Translations under genes and position numbers: made by a program
Assembly: GCA_963772595.1 (NCBI GenBank)
Contig: CAVYXZ010000012.1
Span: forward strand, 62,001-126,000
Length of the DNA stretch: 64,000 nt
Reading direction: 5' to 3'
Origin: CAVYXZ01 sp963772595
GTDB taxonomy: Bacteria; Chloroflexota; Anaerolineae; Aggregatilineales; Phototrophicaceae
The notes under the pieces: generated by a model
Databases searched by the model: none
The model's input: the letters and a program-made list of their open reading frames with translations, nothing else
What the model was told of the DNA's origin: nothing
Shown: piece after piece, positions 16,446-26,493 of the stretch
Layout of the letters: every line of letters begins with the position of its first letter
How positions within the stretch are numbered: the first letter of the stretch is position 1

Positions 16446-18172
16446 TCACAGCTCTGAGAGCCGGTACACCCGCACCTGCCCGCCGACCAGCAGCAGGAAA
16501 AGGTCGCCGGGATGCTCGGCATCGCTGGCGATGTCCATCAGGCGGTCGCTCTCGATCTGGATGGCATCCAGCGGCGTCCAGTGCGCGCCCTGATCTTCCG
16601 AATACAGCAGGCCGCCGGTCGTCAGCGCGACCAGCCGGTCGCCACAGCGGACGATCTTGCGCATCAGCACCCGACCCTGGCTCTCGACCTCGGCGCGTGC
16701 CCACTGGTCGCTGGCTTGCTCGACGATAATCAGCGTGCCGATGCCAATCATGGCCGGGTCGGCAAAGGTTGCCACGATGGGCCAGACGCTGCCCACCTCC
16801 GCGCCGCGCTGCCAGGTCTCGCCTGAATCCGCCGAGCGCCACAGGCGGATAATCTGCTGGTGCGGGTCGAAGGTCAGGGCGAAAATCAGCGTCTCGGTCG
16901 CCTCCAGCGCTACCACCGGCAGCACGCCGAAAGGAGTTGGGCGCGTCTCCCAGGTCTGGCCGCCATCCGGGCTGCGCAGCAGATTGTGCGTGATCGGAAC
17001 TACAGGCCCAGACCGTGCCATCACTGCGGAAGCTCATCTGCGCGAAATGCCCGGCGGGACCCTCGACCAGGGTCTCCCAGCCCTCGTCACCCAGCCGGAA
17101 CAGACCGTCCAGGCCGGAGGCATAGAGTTGGCCATCCGGCGCGCTGCGCAGCAGGCTGAGGGGCGGTGCGAGATCGGTGATGGGCCGCCAGCCCTGATCG
17201 TAATACAGCGCCCCACTGTAACGCCCGTAGACCAGCGGCTCGCCGTCGTAGACCAGCAGCTGCCGCAGATCGTGCAGGGGCGATTCTTGAACGCGCTCAA
17301 AGTGCTGGCCGCCGTCCTCACTGACGAGCAGACCGGTGCCGGTGCTGGCATAGACCGCCGCACCCGCGCGCCAGGGCGAAAATGTCGGCGTGATGCTGCT
17401 GCGTCCAACTGAAGCCGCCGTCGTCCGAGGCGAAAATGCCTTCGCTGGCGGTTCCCAGCAGCAGACGCCCCTGCGCTGTCGCGCACAGCGCCATCACCGG
17501 AGCCGCCTGGGGCAGACCTTCGCCCAACGGAGTCCAGCTTGCGCCCAGGTCTTCGCTGAGCAGCAGGCCGCCGTCTTCCAGCGCGGCGATCAGGCTGCCG
17601 TCGGGCCGCTGCACCAGGGCCGCAACCGGCTCGGAAGGGCCATCGACCGCCCGCCAGGCGCGCCCGCCGTTGGGCGAACGGTAAATGCCGCCGCTGGTTC
17701 CGGCCAGCACGACCTCCGCCGCAGGCCACAACAGGGCCGCGACTTCGAAATCGCTCAGGCCGAAATTGGAGGGTGTCCAGTTCTGCCCGGCATCGTCCGA
17801 ACGCAGAATGCCGCCTTCCAGCGTGGCCGCCAGCGCCGCCGTATCCTGCGCGAACGCGGGTGACGTAACCATCGCGGCGATGCCCGACGCGCTGCCGTGC
17901 AGAGCCGCAAGCTCCCAGTGCTGGCCATCATCCGCCGAGCGGGCGATGCCCTCCATGCCACCGGCGAAGATCCAGCCCTCTGCCGAGGCCAGCCCGCCGA
18001 TGACCGTCAGCGGCAGACCCGCAATACGCGGCAGCCAATGTCCATTGGCGAAATAGGCGACCCCGCCGGTTCCCCCAGCCCACAGACCCTCAGTATCCGC
18101 GTGCAGCACCAGCAGGGGCGCGGGCAGGCGAATCGGCGGGTAATCATGAAAAGTCATCGTCTCAGCGTCCAT
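16446..18172 (-). CDS. BNR/sortilin-like beta-propeller repeat protein (two frameshifts)
   Basis: About 575 aa once two +1 insertions (near 17360 and 17000) are ignored. The three frames join smoothly into BNR/Asp-box repeats: GIARSADDGQHWE, GILRSDDAGQNWT, GIYRSPNGGRAWR, GLLLSEDLGASWT, GIFASDDGGFSWT, GLLVSEDGGQHF, LLRSPDGGQTWE, LWRSADSGETW and LLYSEDQGAHWT. Such arrays fold as beta-propellers seen in sialidases, Vps10 and photosystem assembly factor Ycf48. There is no clear signal peptide and no sialidase RIP motif, so the function is unknown. Start at ATG 18172 overlaps the chaperonin gene by 11 bp. Confidence 0.75.
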
Positions 18173-19755
18173 GTAACACCACAATATCCGTTGTCATTGC
18201 CATCACCGCCGCGCTGGCCGCCGCTTCCAGAGCCGCCTGAACCACCGCCCGGCTGTCGATAATCCCGGCCTCGATCATGGGCTGGTAGGTCCCGCTCAGC
18301 ACGTCGAAACCGACCCCCATGCCTCTGCTCTGCACCTCGCTGACCGCCAGCGCCGGGGGAATCTCGCCGTGATTGGCGACGATCTGCCGCAGTGGCGCTT
18401 CCAGTGCCCGCGCCACCAAAGCTACACCAGAGGCTTCGTCCGCGCTGGCGCAATCATCACGCCGGGCCAGCACCGCCGGGATGCAGCCCAGGTAAGCCGC
18501 GCCGCCGCCGGGCACGATGCCCTCTTCCAGCGCCAGTTCCAGCACGCGCACGGCCTTCTTCGCCAGGTCTTTGAGACGCTCGCGGTCCTTAAACGTAAAC
18601 GCGCCCACTTTGAGGATACACAGCCCGCCGGTCAGCCGCGCGATACGCAGCCGCAGCCGCTCCCATTCCGCGTCGGGTGTGTCCATCCGCCGCAACTGCG
18701 TCTGAAGTTCGGCTGCCCGGCGCTGCATGAGCGTTTTGTCGCCCGCCCCGCCCACCAGTGTCAGCGAGTCGCTGTCCAGGTGCATCTGCCGCACGCGCCC
18801 GAAATCCTCAGGGCGGATGCGCTGGGGTGGACGGCCTGCCGCCTGCCGCATCAAAGTCGCGCCGCTCAGCAGGGCCATATCCTCCAGTTCTTCCTGCACG
18901 CGCGTTCCGGTGGCAGTTGAGACAGCCACCGCGACCTTGAGCTTACCCTGTAAGACGTTGGCGCTCAAAGCTTGCAGCGCCTCGCCACTGAGACCGCGCG
19001 TGATAATCAGCAGCGGCGGCTTGTCAGGATTGCTCAGCGCCAGTTCCAGCGCGGGCCGCAGGGCGTCGAAGCTGGACAGCTCCTCGTCGCTGACCATCAC
19101 CAGCGCCTCGCTCAGCGTATAGGATTTCGTTCCGGCAGGCATCAACTGGCGAGAGCCGGGCCGTGCGCGCCAGCGTCCGCCGTCGATATATTCGCGGTCG
19201 ATGTGCGGCGCGGCGTATTCCTCGACCATATACGCGCCGTATTTGCCCAGCAGGTCGAATATCTCGCCCAGTACAGCGCTCAACTCGGCTTCGCCATTGG
19301 TCGTCTGGGCGATCTGCTGGAGCATGTGCTGTCCCTGCGGCATCTGGCACTGCTGCGCCAGCGCTTCGTTGGCCGCCTCAACCGCGCGGCTGATTCCCTG
19401 CCGCAGCAGCATGGGGTTGCTGCCTGCCACTACCAGCCGGACCGCTTCACGCAGCATTGCCGCCGCCAGGACACAGGCCGTCGCCGCGCCATCCTGATAG
19501 CGCTCGTGCATCTGCTGGGCCATGCTGCGCAGGAGCATCGCGCCCACGTCTTCCGCTGGGACAGGCAGTGCGGTGATGCGCCGGGCGATCAGACCCGAAT
19601 CGCTAAGCTGTTCCGGTTTACCGGGGCCGGTGCGGTTGAGAATGAGGCCCTGAGTTCGGCCCCAGCGTGGCGGCCATCAAGCGGGCGATCTGGTCAGTGC
19701 CGCGTGCCAGCTTGCGCAGCGAGGTCGGGGGATAGAGCAGCGATTGTTGAGGCAT
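18162..19755 (-). CDS. Divergent GroEL/Cpn60-family chaperonin-like protein (one frameshift)
   Basis: About 530 aa after a +1 insertion near 19650 is removed. The N-terminal piece LARGTDQIARLMAATLGP joins GLILNRTGPGKPEQLSDSGLIARR, then YQDGAATACVLAAAM (equivalent to GDGTTTATVLA, keeping the ATPase Asp), the apical domain, VPGGGAAYL and QAALEAAASAAVMAMTTD. These landmarks are the standard GroEL ones but strongly diverged, and no groES is nearby. It is probably a paralogue with a specialised or regulatory role rather than the housekeeping chaperonin. It lies 13 bp after an ABC ATPase gene and overlaps the BNR gene, so those genes are likely co-transcribed. Confidence 0.78.
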
Positions 19756-19768
19756 CGGGTCGTTGGCC

Positions 19769-20890
19769 TTATTGTGGCTTCAGGGCTTGCTGGGTGTTGA
19801 CGTCAAACAGCAGGATGCGCTCCGGGTTCACGCCCAGCGCCATCGCATCGCCTTCGCTCAGGGTTTCAGTATCGCTGTCGTCCAGCATAGCCGAGATATT
19901 GATGCGCTCGCTGACGCGCAGGCCGATGACTGTCACGCCCATCAGCGGCTCCAGGAAGTCCACCGTGCCGTCGATGGTGTTGGCCGCGCTGACTTCGAAA
20001 TCGGCACTGCTATTTGGTCGGGCGAAGGCATCGGGCCGCAGACCGAGCACCACCTGCTGCTGGTTGTACTGCCCCAGCGCGGCTTTCCATTGGTCGGGCA
20101 GGGTCAAATTGATCTCCTCGCGGCTGAAGTGCAGGCGGTCGTTTTCGGCCACGAGATCGCCCTCGATCAGGTTGATGGGCGGCGAGCCGACGAAACCGGC
20201 GACAAAGGTGCTGGCCGGCTTGTGAATCAGGTCTTCGGTGCTGCCGACCTGCTGCAAGCGCCCGCTGCCCAGCACGGCGATACGATTGCCCATGGCGAAG
20301 GCTTCGGTCTGGTCGTGCGTGACATAGACACTGGGTTTGCCCTTCGTGCGGTGAACGCTCATGATGTCGCGGCGGGCCTTGTGGCGCAGCTTGGGGTCCA
20401 GGTTGGACAGCGGCTCGTCGTAGAGATAGGCGTCGGCGTCCTTGACCATTGCGCGGGCCAGGGCGACACGCTGCTGCTCCCCGCCGGAGAGATCGACCAC
20501 GTTCATTTGCAACAGGTCCGTCAGGCCCAGGCGCTCCGCCGCTACCGGGATGCGCTCCTCGATGACGCTGCGTTTTTCGCCGCGCGCTTCCAGGCCATAG
20601 GCGATGTTCTGGTAGACGTTCATGTTGGGGTAGAGGCCGTAATCCTGGAAGACCATGCCCAGGTTGCGCTCGCGCGGGGGCAGGCGCGTAATATCGCGGC
20701 CATCGACGATGACCTGGCCGGATTCAGCGTCCTCCAGGCCGCAGATGAGCCGCAGCAGCGTGCTTTTCCCGCTGCCCGAAGGCCCCAGGAGGACGAAGAA
20801 CTCGCCTTCATCGACGGTAAAGCTCACGTGATCGACGATCAGGCTGCCGCCCAGGTGCTTGACGAGGTCAATAACTTGTAACTGTCCCAT
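19769..20890 (-). CDS. MalK/UgpC-type ABC transporter ATP-binding protein
   Basis: 373-aa ATPase of a CUT1-type carbohydrate importer. Walker A GPSGSGKST at about 36-44, Q-loop, signature LSGGEQQRVALARAM, Walker B AYLYDEP and the H-loop HDQTEA are intact; a C-terminal TOBE/OB regulatory domain follows (residues about 240-373). The start overlaps the membrane protein gene at 20868 by 23 bp. It is one of three such ATPases here and they are not near-identical, so they may serve different permeases or form heterodimers. Confidence 0.92.
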   Translation of the reverse strand: MGQLQVIDLVKHLGGSLIVDHVSFTVDEGEFFVLLGPSGSGKSTLLRLICGLEDAESGQVIVDGRDITRLPPRERNLGMVFQDYGLYPNMNVYQNIAYGLEARGEKRSVIEERIPVAAERLGLTDLLQMNVVDLSGGEQQRVALARAMVKDADAYLYDEPLSNLDPKLRHKARRDIMSVHRTKGKPSVYVTHDQTEAFAMGNRIAVLGSGRLQQVGSTEDLIHKPASTFVAGFVGSPPINLIEGDLVAENDRLHFSREEINLTLPDQWKAALGQYNQQQVVLGLRPDAFARPNSSADFEVSAANTIDGTVDFLEPLMGVTVIGLRVSERINISAMLDDSDTETLSEGDAMALGVNPERILLFDVNTQQALKPQ

Positions 20891-21572
20891 GAGTCTCCTG
20901 CCGCGTAATGGTCTGAAACATGTAGTTTTGCAAAAGGGCGATAATCACCGGTACCGCCAGAAACAGCCCACCTACCGAGATCGCACCCAGCAGCAGCGCC
21001 AGCCCGACCGCGCCGCTCAGCAAGGCCGTTTGGACCGGGAAGCGCCAGAGCAGCAGCAGCGACTCGCGCAGCAGCGCCAGCGCCGAACGCTGCGGCTCCT
21101 GTACCAGCAGCGGCCCCCAGTAATGCGCGCTGACCAGTTCGATCAGCAGGGCCAGTTGCAGCAGGGCGCTCAACAGCAGGATGCCGCTTGCCTGCTGTGC
21201 CGCCCAGGCCAGCAAACCCAGTGAGCCGTAGAGCGGGGTCAGCGTCTTCCAGCCCGGCAGTGCCAGCCTGCGCAGGGCATCGCGGGCCAGATCCATCCCG
21301 GCGTGTTCGTCCTGCGCCACCTCCGCCGTGATGCCATAGAGGGCCGCCGTCGCCGGGGGCAGGGCCGCCAGCGTGTAGAGGATCAGCAGCAGACGCAGCG
21401 CATCCGGCAGTTGAAAGAAGGCCAGGCCGATGATGGCGGGCAGCAGTTGGACCGACCAGCCCAGGTTCAGGACGATCATGCGCTCAAGCTGGCTGGCGAA
21501 GGTGCTGAAAGCCGACCACAGCGGCCCGCGGTCGATCTCGGTGCGGATGCCGCTGTCATCGAAGAAGGGCAT
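20868..21572 (-). CDS. DUF624/YesL-like integral membrane protein
   Basis: 234-aa protein with about five or six hydrophobic segments (for example LNLGWSVQLLPAIIGLAFF, LLLILYTLAALPPATAAL and LLLGAISVGGLFLAVPVII). The N-terminal pattern and its position inside a sugar ABC cluster fit DUF624 (YesL-like) proteins, which accompany carbohydrate transport operons; their role is unproven. It has no ABC permease EAA loop, so it is not the missing second permease. It overlaps the ATPase gene that follows. Confidence 0.7.
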   Translation of the reverse strand: MPFFDDSGIRTEIDRGPLWSAFSTFASQLERMIVLNLGWSVQLLPAIIGLAFFQLPDALRLLLILYTLAALPPATAALYGITAEVAQDEHAGMDLARDALRRLALPGWKTLTPLYGSLGLLAWAAQQASGILLLSALLQLALLIELVSAHYWGPLLVQEPQRSALALLRESLLLLWRFPVQTALLSGAVGLALLLGAISVGGLFLAVPVIIALLQNYMFQTITRQETHGTVTSY

Positions 21573-21589
21573 GGCGCAGCGCCTTCAGG

Positions 21590-21715
21590 TTCACCCTCGG
21601 TGTTCTGCGCCGTAAGGCTTTCTCCGCTTGCTCCGAATGCGGGAGCAAATGTCGGCAGCGCAGACGATGTCTTCCCCTGAATGCGGGGGAAGTGGCGCTT
21701 CAGCGTCGAAGGGGC
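21590..21715. repeat. Degenerate palindromic intergenic repeat
   Basis: The 173-bp gap between the DUF624 gene and the second ATPase gene holds short inverted segments such as TCCGAATGCGGGAGC and TTCCCCTGAATGCGGGGGAA, similar in style to family B repeats but more diverged. No gene is supported here. Confidence 0.4.
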
Positions 21716-21745
21716 CAGGTAAGATTCATAATTATCCATGTCAGT

Positions 21746-22870
21746 TCATCCATATAATAATGATTTTTCGCTTTGCACATCGAAAAACTGGGCCTTATCC
21801 ATGTTGATGCCCAGCGGGATTGTCTGCCCCAGATAGCTGGGCGGCAGGCGCAGCTTGAAGGTGGCGATGTAGTCCTTCTCGCCTTCTTCGGTCGTCAGGT
21901 AAGCCGCGCAGCCGGTCGAGGTCGGTTCGATTTCGTTCAGCACACCCTCAATTGTGTTGTCTTCGCTGACTTCGAAGGGCGCTTTCTTGGGCACGTGCAG
22001 GTCCTCAGGCCGGATGCCCATCGTCACCGGCTGCCCGGCGTGACCGCTCAGACGCTCCTTGAACTGCGCTGGGATCAGGGCGCGAAAATCGGTGCCGTGG
22101 GCGTAGAGGTCGCCGTCTTCGGCCTCCAGCATGACTTCAAACAGGTTGATGCTGGGCGCGCCGATGAAGAAGGCCACGAAGAGGTTGGCCGGGTGGCTGT
22201 AGAGTTCGCTGCCGGTGCCGATCTGCTCCAGGTTGCCCGCGCGCATGACGGCGATGCGGTCGCCCAGGGCCATCGCTTCGGATTGATCGTGCGTGACGTA
22301 GACGGTCGGCTTCTGCTTTTCCTGGTGCAGCCGCATGATGTCCTCACGCGCTTCGTGACGCAGTTGAGCGTCCAGGTTCGACAGCGGCTCGTCGAAGAGG
22401 TACAACTCGGCATCGCGTACCATCGCCCGCGCCAGGGCCACGCGCTGCCGTTCGCCGCCGCTCAACTGGCGAGGCTTGCGCTTGAGCAGCGGGTCAATGC
22501 GGAACATCTGCGCCGCGTTGTTCACCCGCGAACGGATCTCCTCGCGCGAGTAGCCGCCGCGTGCGCGCAGCCCGTAGGCGATGTTTTCGAAGACCGACAT
22601 ATGCGGGAAAACGGCGTAATCCTGGAAGACCAGGGCGACATTGCGGTCGCGCGGGCGAATTTGGTTGACCAGCCGCTCGCCGAAGTGGATGCTGCCCGAC
22701 GACACGCTTTCCAGGCCGACCAGCAGGCGCAGCGTGGTCGTCTTGCCGCAGCCGGACGGGCCAACCAGCACCAGAAACTCGCCCTCTTCGACCTGAAAGC
22801 TCACGTTGTTGACCGCGACTTTCTCGTTTTCAAACTGTTTGGTTAAGTGCTCTACCTGAATTAAAGTCAT
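21746..22870 (-). CDS. MalK/UgpC-type ABC transporter ATP-binding protein
   Basis: 374-aa carbohydrate-importer ATPase. Walker A GPSGCGKTT, signature LSGGERQRVALARAM, Walker B LYLFDEP and HDQSEAMALGDRIAVM are intact. The C-terminal TOBE domain carries GIRPEDLHV. It is separated from the upstream ATPase gene by a 106-bp family A repeat at 22939-23044. Likely energises the permease at 24177 or a permease encoded elsewhere. Confidence 0.92.
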   Translation of the reverse strand: MTLIQVEHLTKQFENEKVAVNNVSFQVEEGEFLVLVGPSGCGKTTTLRLLVGLESVSSGSIHFGERLVNQIRPRDRNVALVFQDYAVFPHMSVFENIAYGLRARGGYSREEIRSRVNNAAQMFRIDPLLKRKPRQLSGGERQRVALARAMVRDAELYLFDEPLSNLDAQLRHEAREDIMRLHQEKQKPTVYVTHDQSEAMALGDRIAVMRAGNLEQIGTGSELYSHPANLFVAFFIGAPSINLFEVMLEAEDGDLYAHGTDFRALIPAQFKERLSGHAGQPVTMGIRPEDLHVPKKAPFEVSEDNTIEGVLNEIEPTSTGCAAYLTTEEGEKDYIATFKLRLPPSYLGQTIPLGINMDKAQFFDVQSEKSLLYG

Positions 22871-22938
22871 TTTTGCTCATACCTTCAGCGTGTCAGGACA
22901 TCCATCATGCGGTCGCGGGTGTTGTCATGTTCTTTTGA

Positions 22939-23044
22939 CCTCACCCCCCGGCCCCCTCTCCACTTTGGAGAGGAGGAGAAAACAGGCTCACGCCGGTTCT
23001 TGAAAGTCCCCTCGCCATCTTGGAGAGGGGATTTAGGGGTGAGG
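22939..23044. repeat. Interspersed palindromic repeat, family A
   Basis: 106 bp with inverted ends CCTCACCCC and GGGGTGAGG and internal arms CCCCTCTCC and GGAGAGGGG. The core CTTGAAAGTCCCC matches the copy at 34079-34180 (CTTGAAGTCCC). It looks like a non-autonomous MITE-like or REP-like element; no target duplication was confirmed. Confidence 0.85.
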
Positions 23045-23056
23045 TATTGCTAAGCA

Positions 23057-24184
23057 TCAAAACAACTCCGGCACGCCCGGCGTAAACAGCGGTGTTTCGT
23101 CTTCCGCGCTGAAGAAATACACCTGCTCCCAATCTGGCCTGATCTGCACCTGATCCGCCTGCGGGTGCTCCAGCGGGGCCAATGCCGTGATGCTGCACTC
23201 GCCCAGCGAGCCGTGAATGAAAGCCGCCTGTTCGGTTGGAATGCGCTCGATGTGGCGCACCGGCAGGGTGAGGCCACCGTCCAGCAGCCAGCCTTCCGGG
23301 CGCACGCCCATGCGCAGGCTCCCGGCGGGCAAGTCTCCGGCGATGGAAGCGGGCAGGTCCAGCGATTGCCCATCGGCCAGCCGCAGCGTGGTCTCTTCTC
23401 AATTCACCGGCAGCACGGTCATCGGCGGTGCGCCGATAAAGGTGGCGACGAAGAGATTGCTGGGCGTGTAGTAGAGGTCGTCATAAGTGCCGATCTGCTC
23501 CAGGTTGCCCTGACGCATGACGGCGATGCGGTCGCCCATGAAGATGGCTTCCTGCTGGTCGTGAGTCACATACAGCACCGTGACCTTGAACTTGCGCAGC
23601 AGCTTCTTGATCTCCATGCGCGTGCTTTCGCGCAGCTTGGCGTCCAGATTGCTGATCGGCTCGTCCATCAGGAAAACGAGCGGATCGCGCACGATGCAGC
23701 GGCCAATGGCGACGCGCTGCTGTTCGCCGCCGCTGAGCGTATCGGTCTTCTGGCCCATCAGCAGGTCAAAGCCGACGCCCATAATGCGCGCGACCTCCTG
23801 GACTCGCTCCTGCATTTCCTCCTCGGTGCGCTGGTGGACCTCGAAATAGTAATGCAGGTTGCCCTTGCCTTTCATCGTCGGGTAGAGGGCGTAATCCTGG
23901 AAGACCATGCCGACGCCGCGATGCTGCGGCTCGACCTGGGTGACGTCATAGTCGTTGTAGAGCACCTGGCCCTGATCGGGGAATTCCAGCCCGGCCACCA
24001 CCTTGAGCAGGGTGCTTTTGCCACAGCCGGACGGCCCGACTACGCTGAGGATCTCGCCGTCCTCAATCGTCAGGTTGATGTCGTTCAACGCGGGCCGGTT
24101 GCGGTCGAAGCGCGAGGCGTCTTCCTCGGCCATGCCATAGTTGCGAATGATGTTGCGCAGCTCTACTTTTGCCATGCTATGCAT
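23057..24184 (-). CDS. MalK/UgpC-type ABC ATP-binding protein with an in-frame TGA
   Basis: The ATPase domain (261 codons) has Walker A GPSGCGKST, LSGGEQQRVAIGRCIV, VFLMDEPISNLD and HDQQEAIFMGD. At 23399-23401 there is an in-frame TGA, after which the same frame continues for 113 codons into a normal TOBE domain (LRMGVRPEGWLL). The full product would be about 375 aa, like its neighbours. Either a nonsense mutation or sequence error splits it; the truncated ATPase might still fold but would lose its regulatory domain. Start overlaps the permease gene by 8 bp. Most other defects in this window are +1 insertions, so this one is different. Confidence 0.8.
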
Positions 24185-25103
24185 CCGGGTCTTCTTTGAA
24201 GACGACGCGGTAGATGATGGTGAGGACGAAGATCACCACGAAAAGCAAAATCGCCAGCGCCGTCGCATCGGCATAACGCAGGTTGTTCAAAAGCGTGTAC
24301 AGATACATCACGACGGTCCGGCTGGCCCCGCCGGGCTGTCCACCGGTCATGATCTGCGGCCAATCGAAGGTTTGCAGCGTGCCGATGATGGCGAAGGTCA
24401 GCGTCATGGCGATGATCGGGCGCAGGCGCGGCAGCGTGATCGTCCAGATCTTGCGCCAGAAGCGCGCGCCCTCGACCTCCGCCGCTTCGTAATAGGACTG
24501 CGGAATGCCTTGCAGACCGGCCATGTAAATCAGCCCTGGGCCGAACAACAGGATTCCGGGAAAGATCAACCAGAAAATCACCTGATTGCTGCTGTTGAGG
24601 AAGGGCTGCGGCGGTAGGCCGAGGACGTTGGTCGCCAGGTACTGGAGCAGGCCGTACTGCGCGTTGTAGAGATAGCGCCACAGAATGGTCGAGGCGATGC
24701 CGCTGAGGGGCAGGAACCACAGCAGCATCATCCAGCGCATGTGACGCGGCGGCATCTCCATCAGCAGAATGGCGACGAAAATGGGAATCATGAAGGTCAG
24801 GATGATCGACAGGATCGCGTAGCTAAACGTGACCTGGAAGGCCTGCCAGGTTAGCGGATCATTCCAGATGCGGGTGTAACTCGTCAGGCCGGTCCAACTG
24901 ATGGGGCCGCGCGGGCGGGCGTCGGTGAAGCTCAACAGGAAGGCGACCACCAGCGGATACCAGCCCCAACTGACCTGGAACAGGATGGCCGGTGTCAGGA
25001 AGGCCCATTTTTCGATACGGCCCCGGCGCGTGACTTTGGTCTGCACCTGCTGCTGATCTTCTGTACCGAGCGGGCCGCTTATGCGAACACTTTCTTCTGC
25101 CAT
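24177..25103 (-). CDS. Sugar ABC transporter permease (MalF/UgpA type)
   Basis: 308-aa inner-membrane protein with six predicted membrane segments after a charged N-terminal tail. The EAA loop reads YYEAAEVEGARFWRKIWTITLPRLRP, the contact site for the ATPase. It belongs to CUT1-type importers, which normally need two permeases and a substrate-binding protein; neither partner is encoded in this window. It is the first structural gene downstream of the LacI regulator and overlaps the ATPase gene by 8 bp. Confidence 0.92.
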   Translation of the reverse strand: MAEESVRISGPLGTEDQQQVQTKVTRRGRIEKWAFLTPAILFQVSWGWYPLVVAFLLSFTDARPRGPISWTGLTSYTRIWNDPLTWQAFQVTFSYAILSIILTFMIPIFVAILLMEMPPRHMRWMMLLWFLPLSGIASTILWRYLYNAQYGLLQYLATNVLGLPPQPFLNSSNQVIFWLIFPGILLFGPGLIYMAGLQGIPQSYYEAAEVEGARFWRKIWTITLPRLRPIIAMTLTFAIIGTLQTFDWPQIMTGGQPGGASRTVVMYLYTLLNNLRYADATALAILLFVVIFVLTIIYRVVFKEDPDA

Positions 25104-25218
25104 AAATAAATCCCTCGCTGCCCCGGCGGGGCCATCATACTCTTAAGAGCGGTCCAGGCCGCAGCCTTGACGGTCTCTAAGTATCTTTCCCTAATTTCTG
25201 CCTTCGCTTACTTATTGA

Positions 25219-25261
25219 CCTCACCCCTAAATCCCCTCTCCATAATGGCGAGGGGACTTCA
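25219..25261. repeat. Half copy of family A repeat
   Basis: CCTCACCCCTAAATCCCCTC followed by TCCATAATGGCGAGGGGACTTC is the reverse complement of the 3-prime half of the family A repeats at 22.9 and 34.1 kb. It sits in the 290-bp gap between the lacI-type gene and the permease gene. Confidence 0.7.
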
Positions 25262-25312
25262 TACGCTGCGCTGACTTTTCACGCTCACCGCCCTGCCTGC
25301 TCCCTGTGAAGA

Positions 25313-25364
25313 GGTCCAGGAGACCTTGTCTCCTGGTGGGGGCCTGGGGGCAAAGCCCCTGGTG
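25313..25364. repeat. Interspersed repeat, family C (partial)
   Basis: Contains the hairpin CCAGGAGACCTTGTCTCCTGG followed by GTGGGGGCCTGGGGGCAAAGC. In reverse complement it matches the start of the longer element at 49057-49170 (GGGGGCTTTGCCCC and CCCCCACCAGG). It could also stall or terminate transcription between lacI and the permease gene. Confidence 0.65.
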
Positions 25365-25394
25365 TTCTAGCCCATGCGCCATGATGTCACGCCC

Positions 25395-26435
25395 TCATAA
25401 CAGCGGCTGGCAGCTATCCCGGAGGATAAGCTGCGTTTCGATCTCGATTTGTTGGCGCGGGCAGTCCGGGGTTTCGATGTAATTTAGCACGATGCGCACG
25501 GCCAACCTGCCGATGTCGGCCAGCGGCTGGCGCACGGTCGTCAGCTTGGGATAAGTCAGGCTGGCCTGTGGAATGTCGTCGAAGCCGACAATTGACAGCT
25601 CCTCCGGCACGCGCAGGCCCCGGTCCCGCGCGGCTTCGAGCGTGCCAATCGCCATTTCGTCGCTGCTGGCAAAGATCGCCGTCGGTGGCTCCGGCAAACT
25701 CAGCAGTGTTTGCGCCGCCTGATAGCCTTTTTGCAGCAGGAAATCACCCGGTTCTACCAGGGCGGGCCGGTAGGGAATCTGACGCGCCTCCAGGGCAGCT
25801 TGATAGCCCGCCAGCCGTTCGCCGCTGGAGGGGTGCGGGTCCCAGCCCGTGATGAAGCCAATTCGCCGGTGGCCCAGGTCGATCAGGTAGGTGGTGGCTT
25901 CATACGCGCCCTGCCGGTTAGTGCTGTGGATCACCGGGCGCTGGTGCGATGGCTCGTCATAATCCACCAGCACATAGGGCACGCCCTTTTGTTCCAGGGT
26001 ATCCAGGTAATCCAGTGTGAAGAAGGGCGAGACGATCAGCAGGCCATCCGAGAGGCCGTTCGTCAGACGGTCGATATAGGCGTCTTCATAACGCTGGCGG
26101 CGGCTGCGGGAGGCGCTGTTGTACAGCACCAGATCATATTCCGTCTGGCAGAGGGCGTCCTCAATGCCAGCCAGGATGGTGTTGGCATAGGCACTGGTGA
26201 GGCTGGAGATAATCAGGCCGATGACGTAGGACTGGCCCCCGGCCAGACGCCGCGCCTGCTGGTTGGCGCTGTAGCCCAGCCGCTGGGCCGCGGCCAGAAT
26301 CGCCTGGCGGGTGCTGGCTTTCACGCCGGGGCGCTTGTTCAGCACGCGGGAGACGGTGGCATGAGAGACGCCCACGTCTCTGGCGATGTCCACAATGGTA
26401 GGATTGCCCGACTTCTTGTGGTGCGAGCGCATCAT
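25395..26435 (-). CDS. LacI-family transcriptional regulator
   Basis: 346-aa regulator with an N-terminal LacI helix-turn-helix (TIVDIARDVGVSHATVSRVL), hinge helix ANQQARRLAGGQ and a periplasmic-binding-protein-like sugar-sensing domain ending near QIEIETQLILRDSC. ATG at 26435 is preferred; an in-frame TTG at 26459 would add 8 residues and neither has a good ribosome binding site. A perfect 14-bp palindrome 59 bp upstream is its probable operator, so it likely autoregulates and controls the ABC genes below or the GH2/radical SAM genes. Confidence 0.93.
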   Translation of the reverse strand: MMRSHHKKSGNPTIVDIARDVGVSHATVSRVLNKRPGVKASTRQAILAAAQRLGYSANQQARRLAGGQSYVIGLIISSLTSAYANTILAGIEDALCQTEYDLVLYNSASRSRRQRYEDAYIDRLTNGLSDGLLIVSPFFTLDYLDTLEQKGVPYVLVDYDEPSHQRPVIHSTNRQGAYEATTYLIDLGHRRIGFITGWDPHPSSGERLAGYQAALEARQIPYRPALVEPGDFLLQKGYQAAQTLLSLPEPPTAIFASSDEMAIGTLEAARDRGLRVPEELSIVGFDDIPQASLTYPKLTTVRQPLADIGRLAVRIVLNYIETPDCPRQQIEIETQLILRDSCQPLL

Positions 26436-26493
26436 CAAAAGATCTCGAATAAGAGTCAATAAACTTGTTTTGTTCTAATTCACCTGTACGAAA

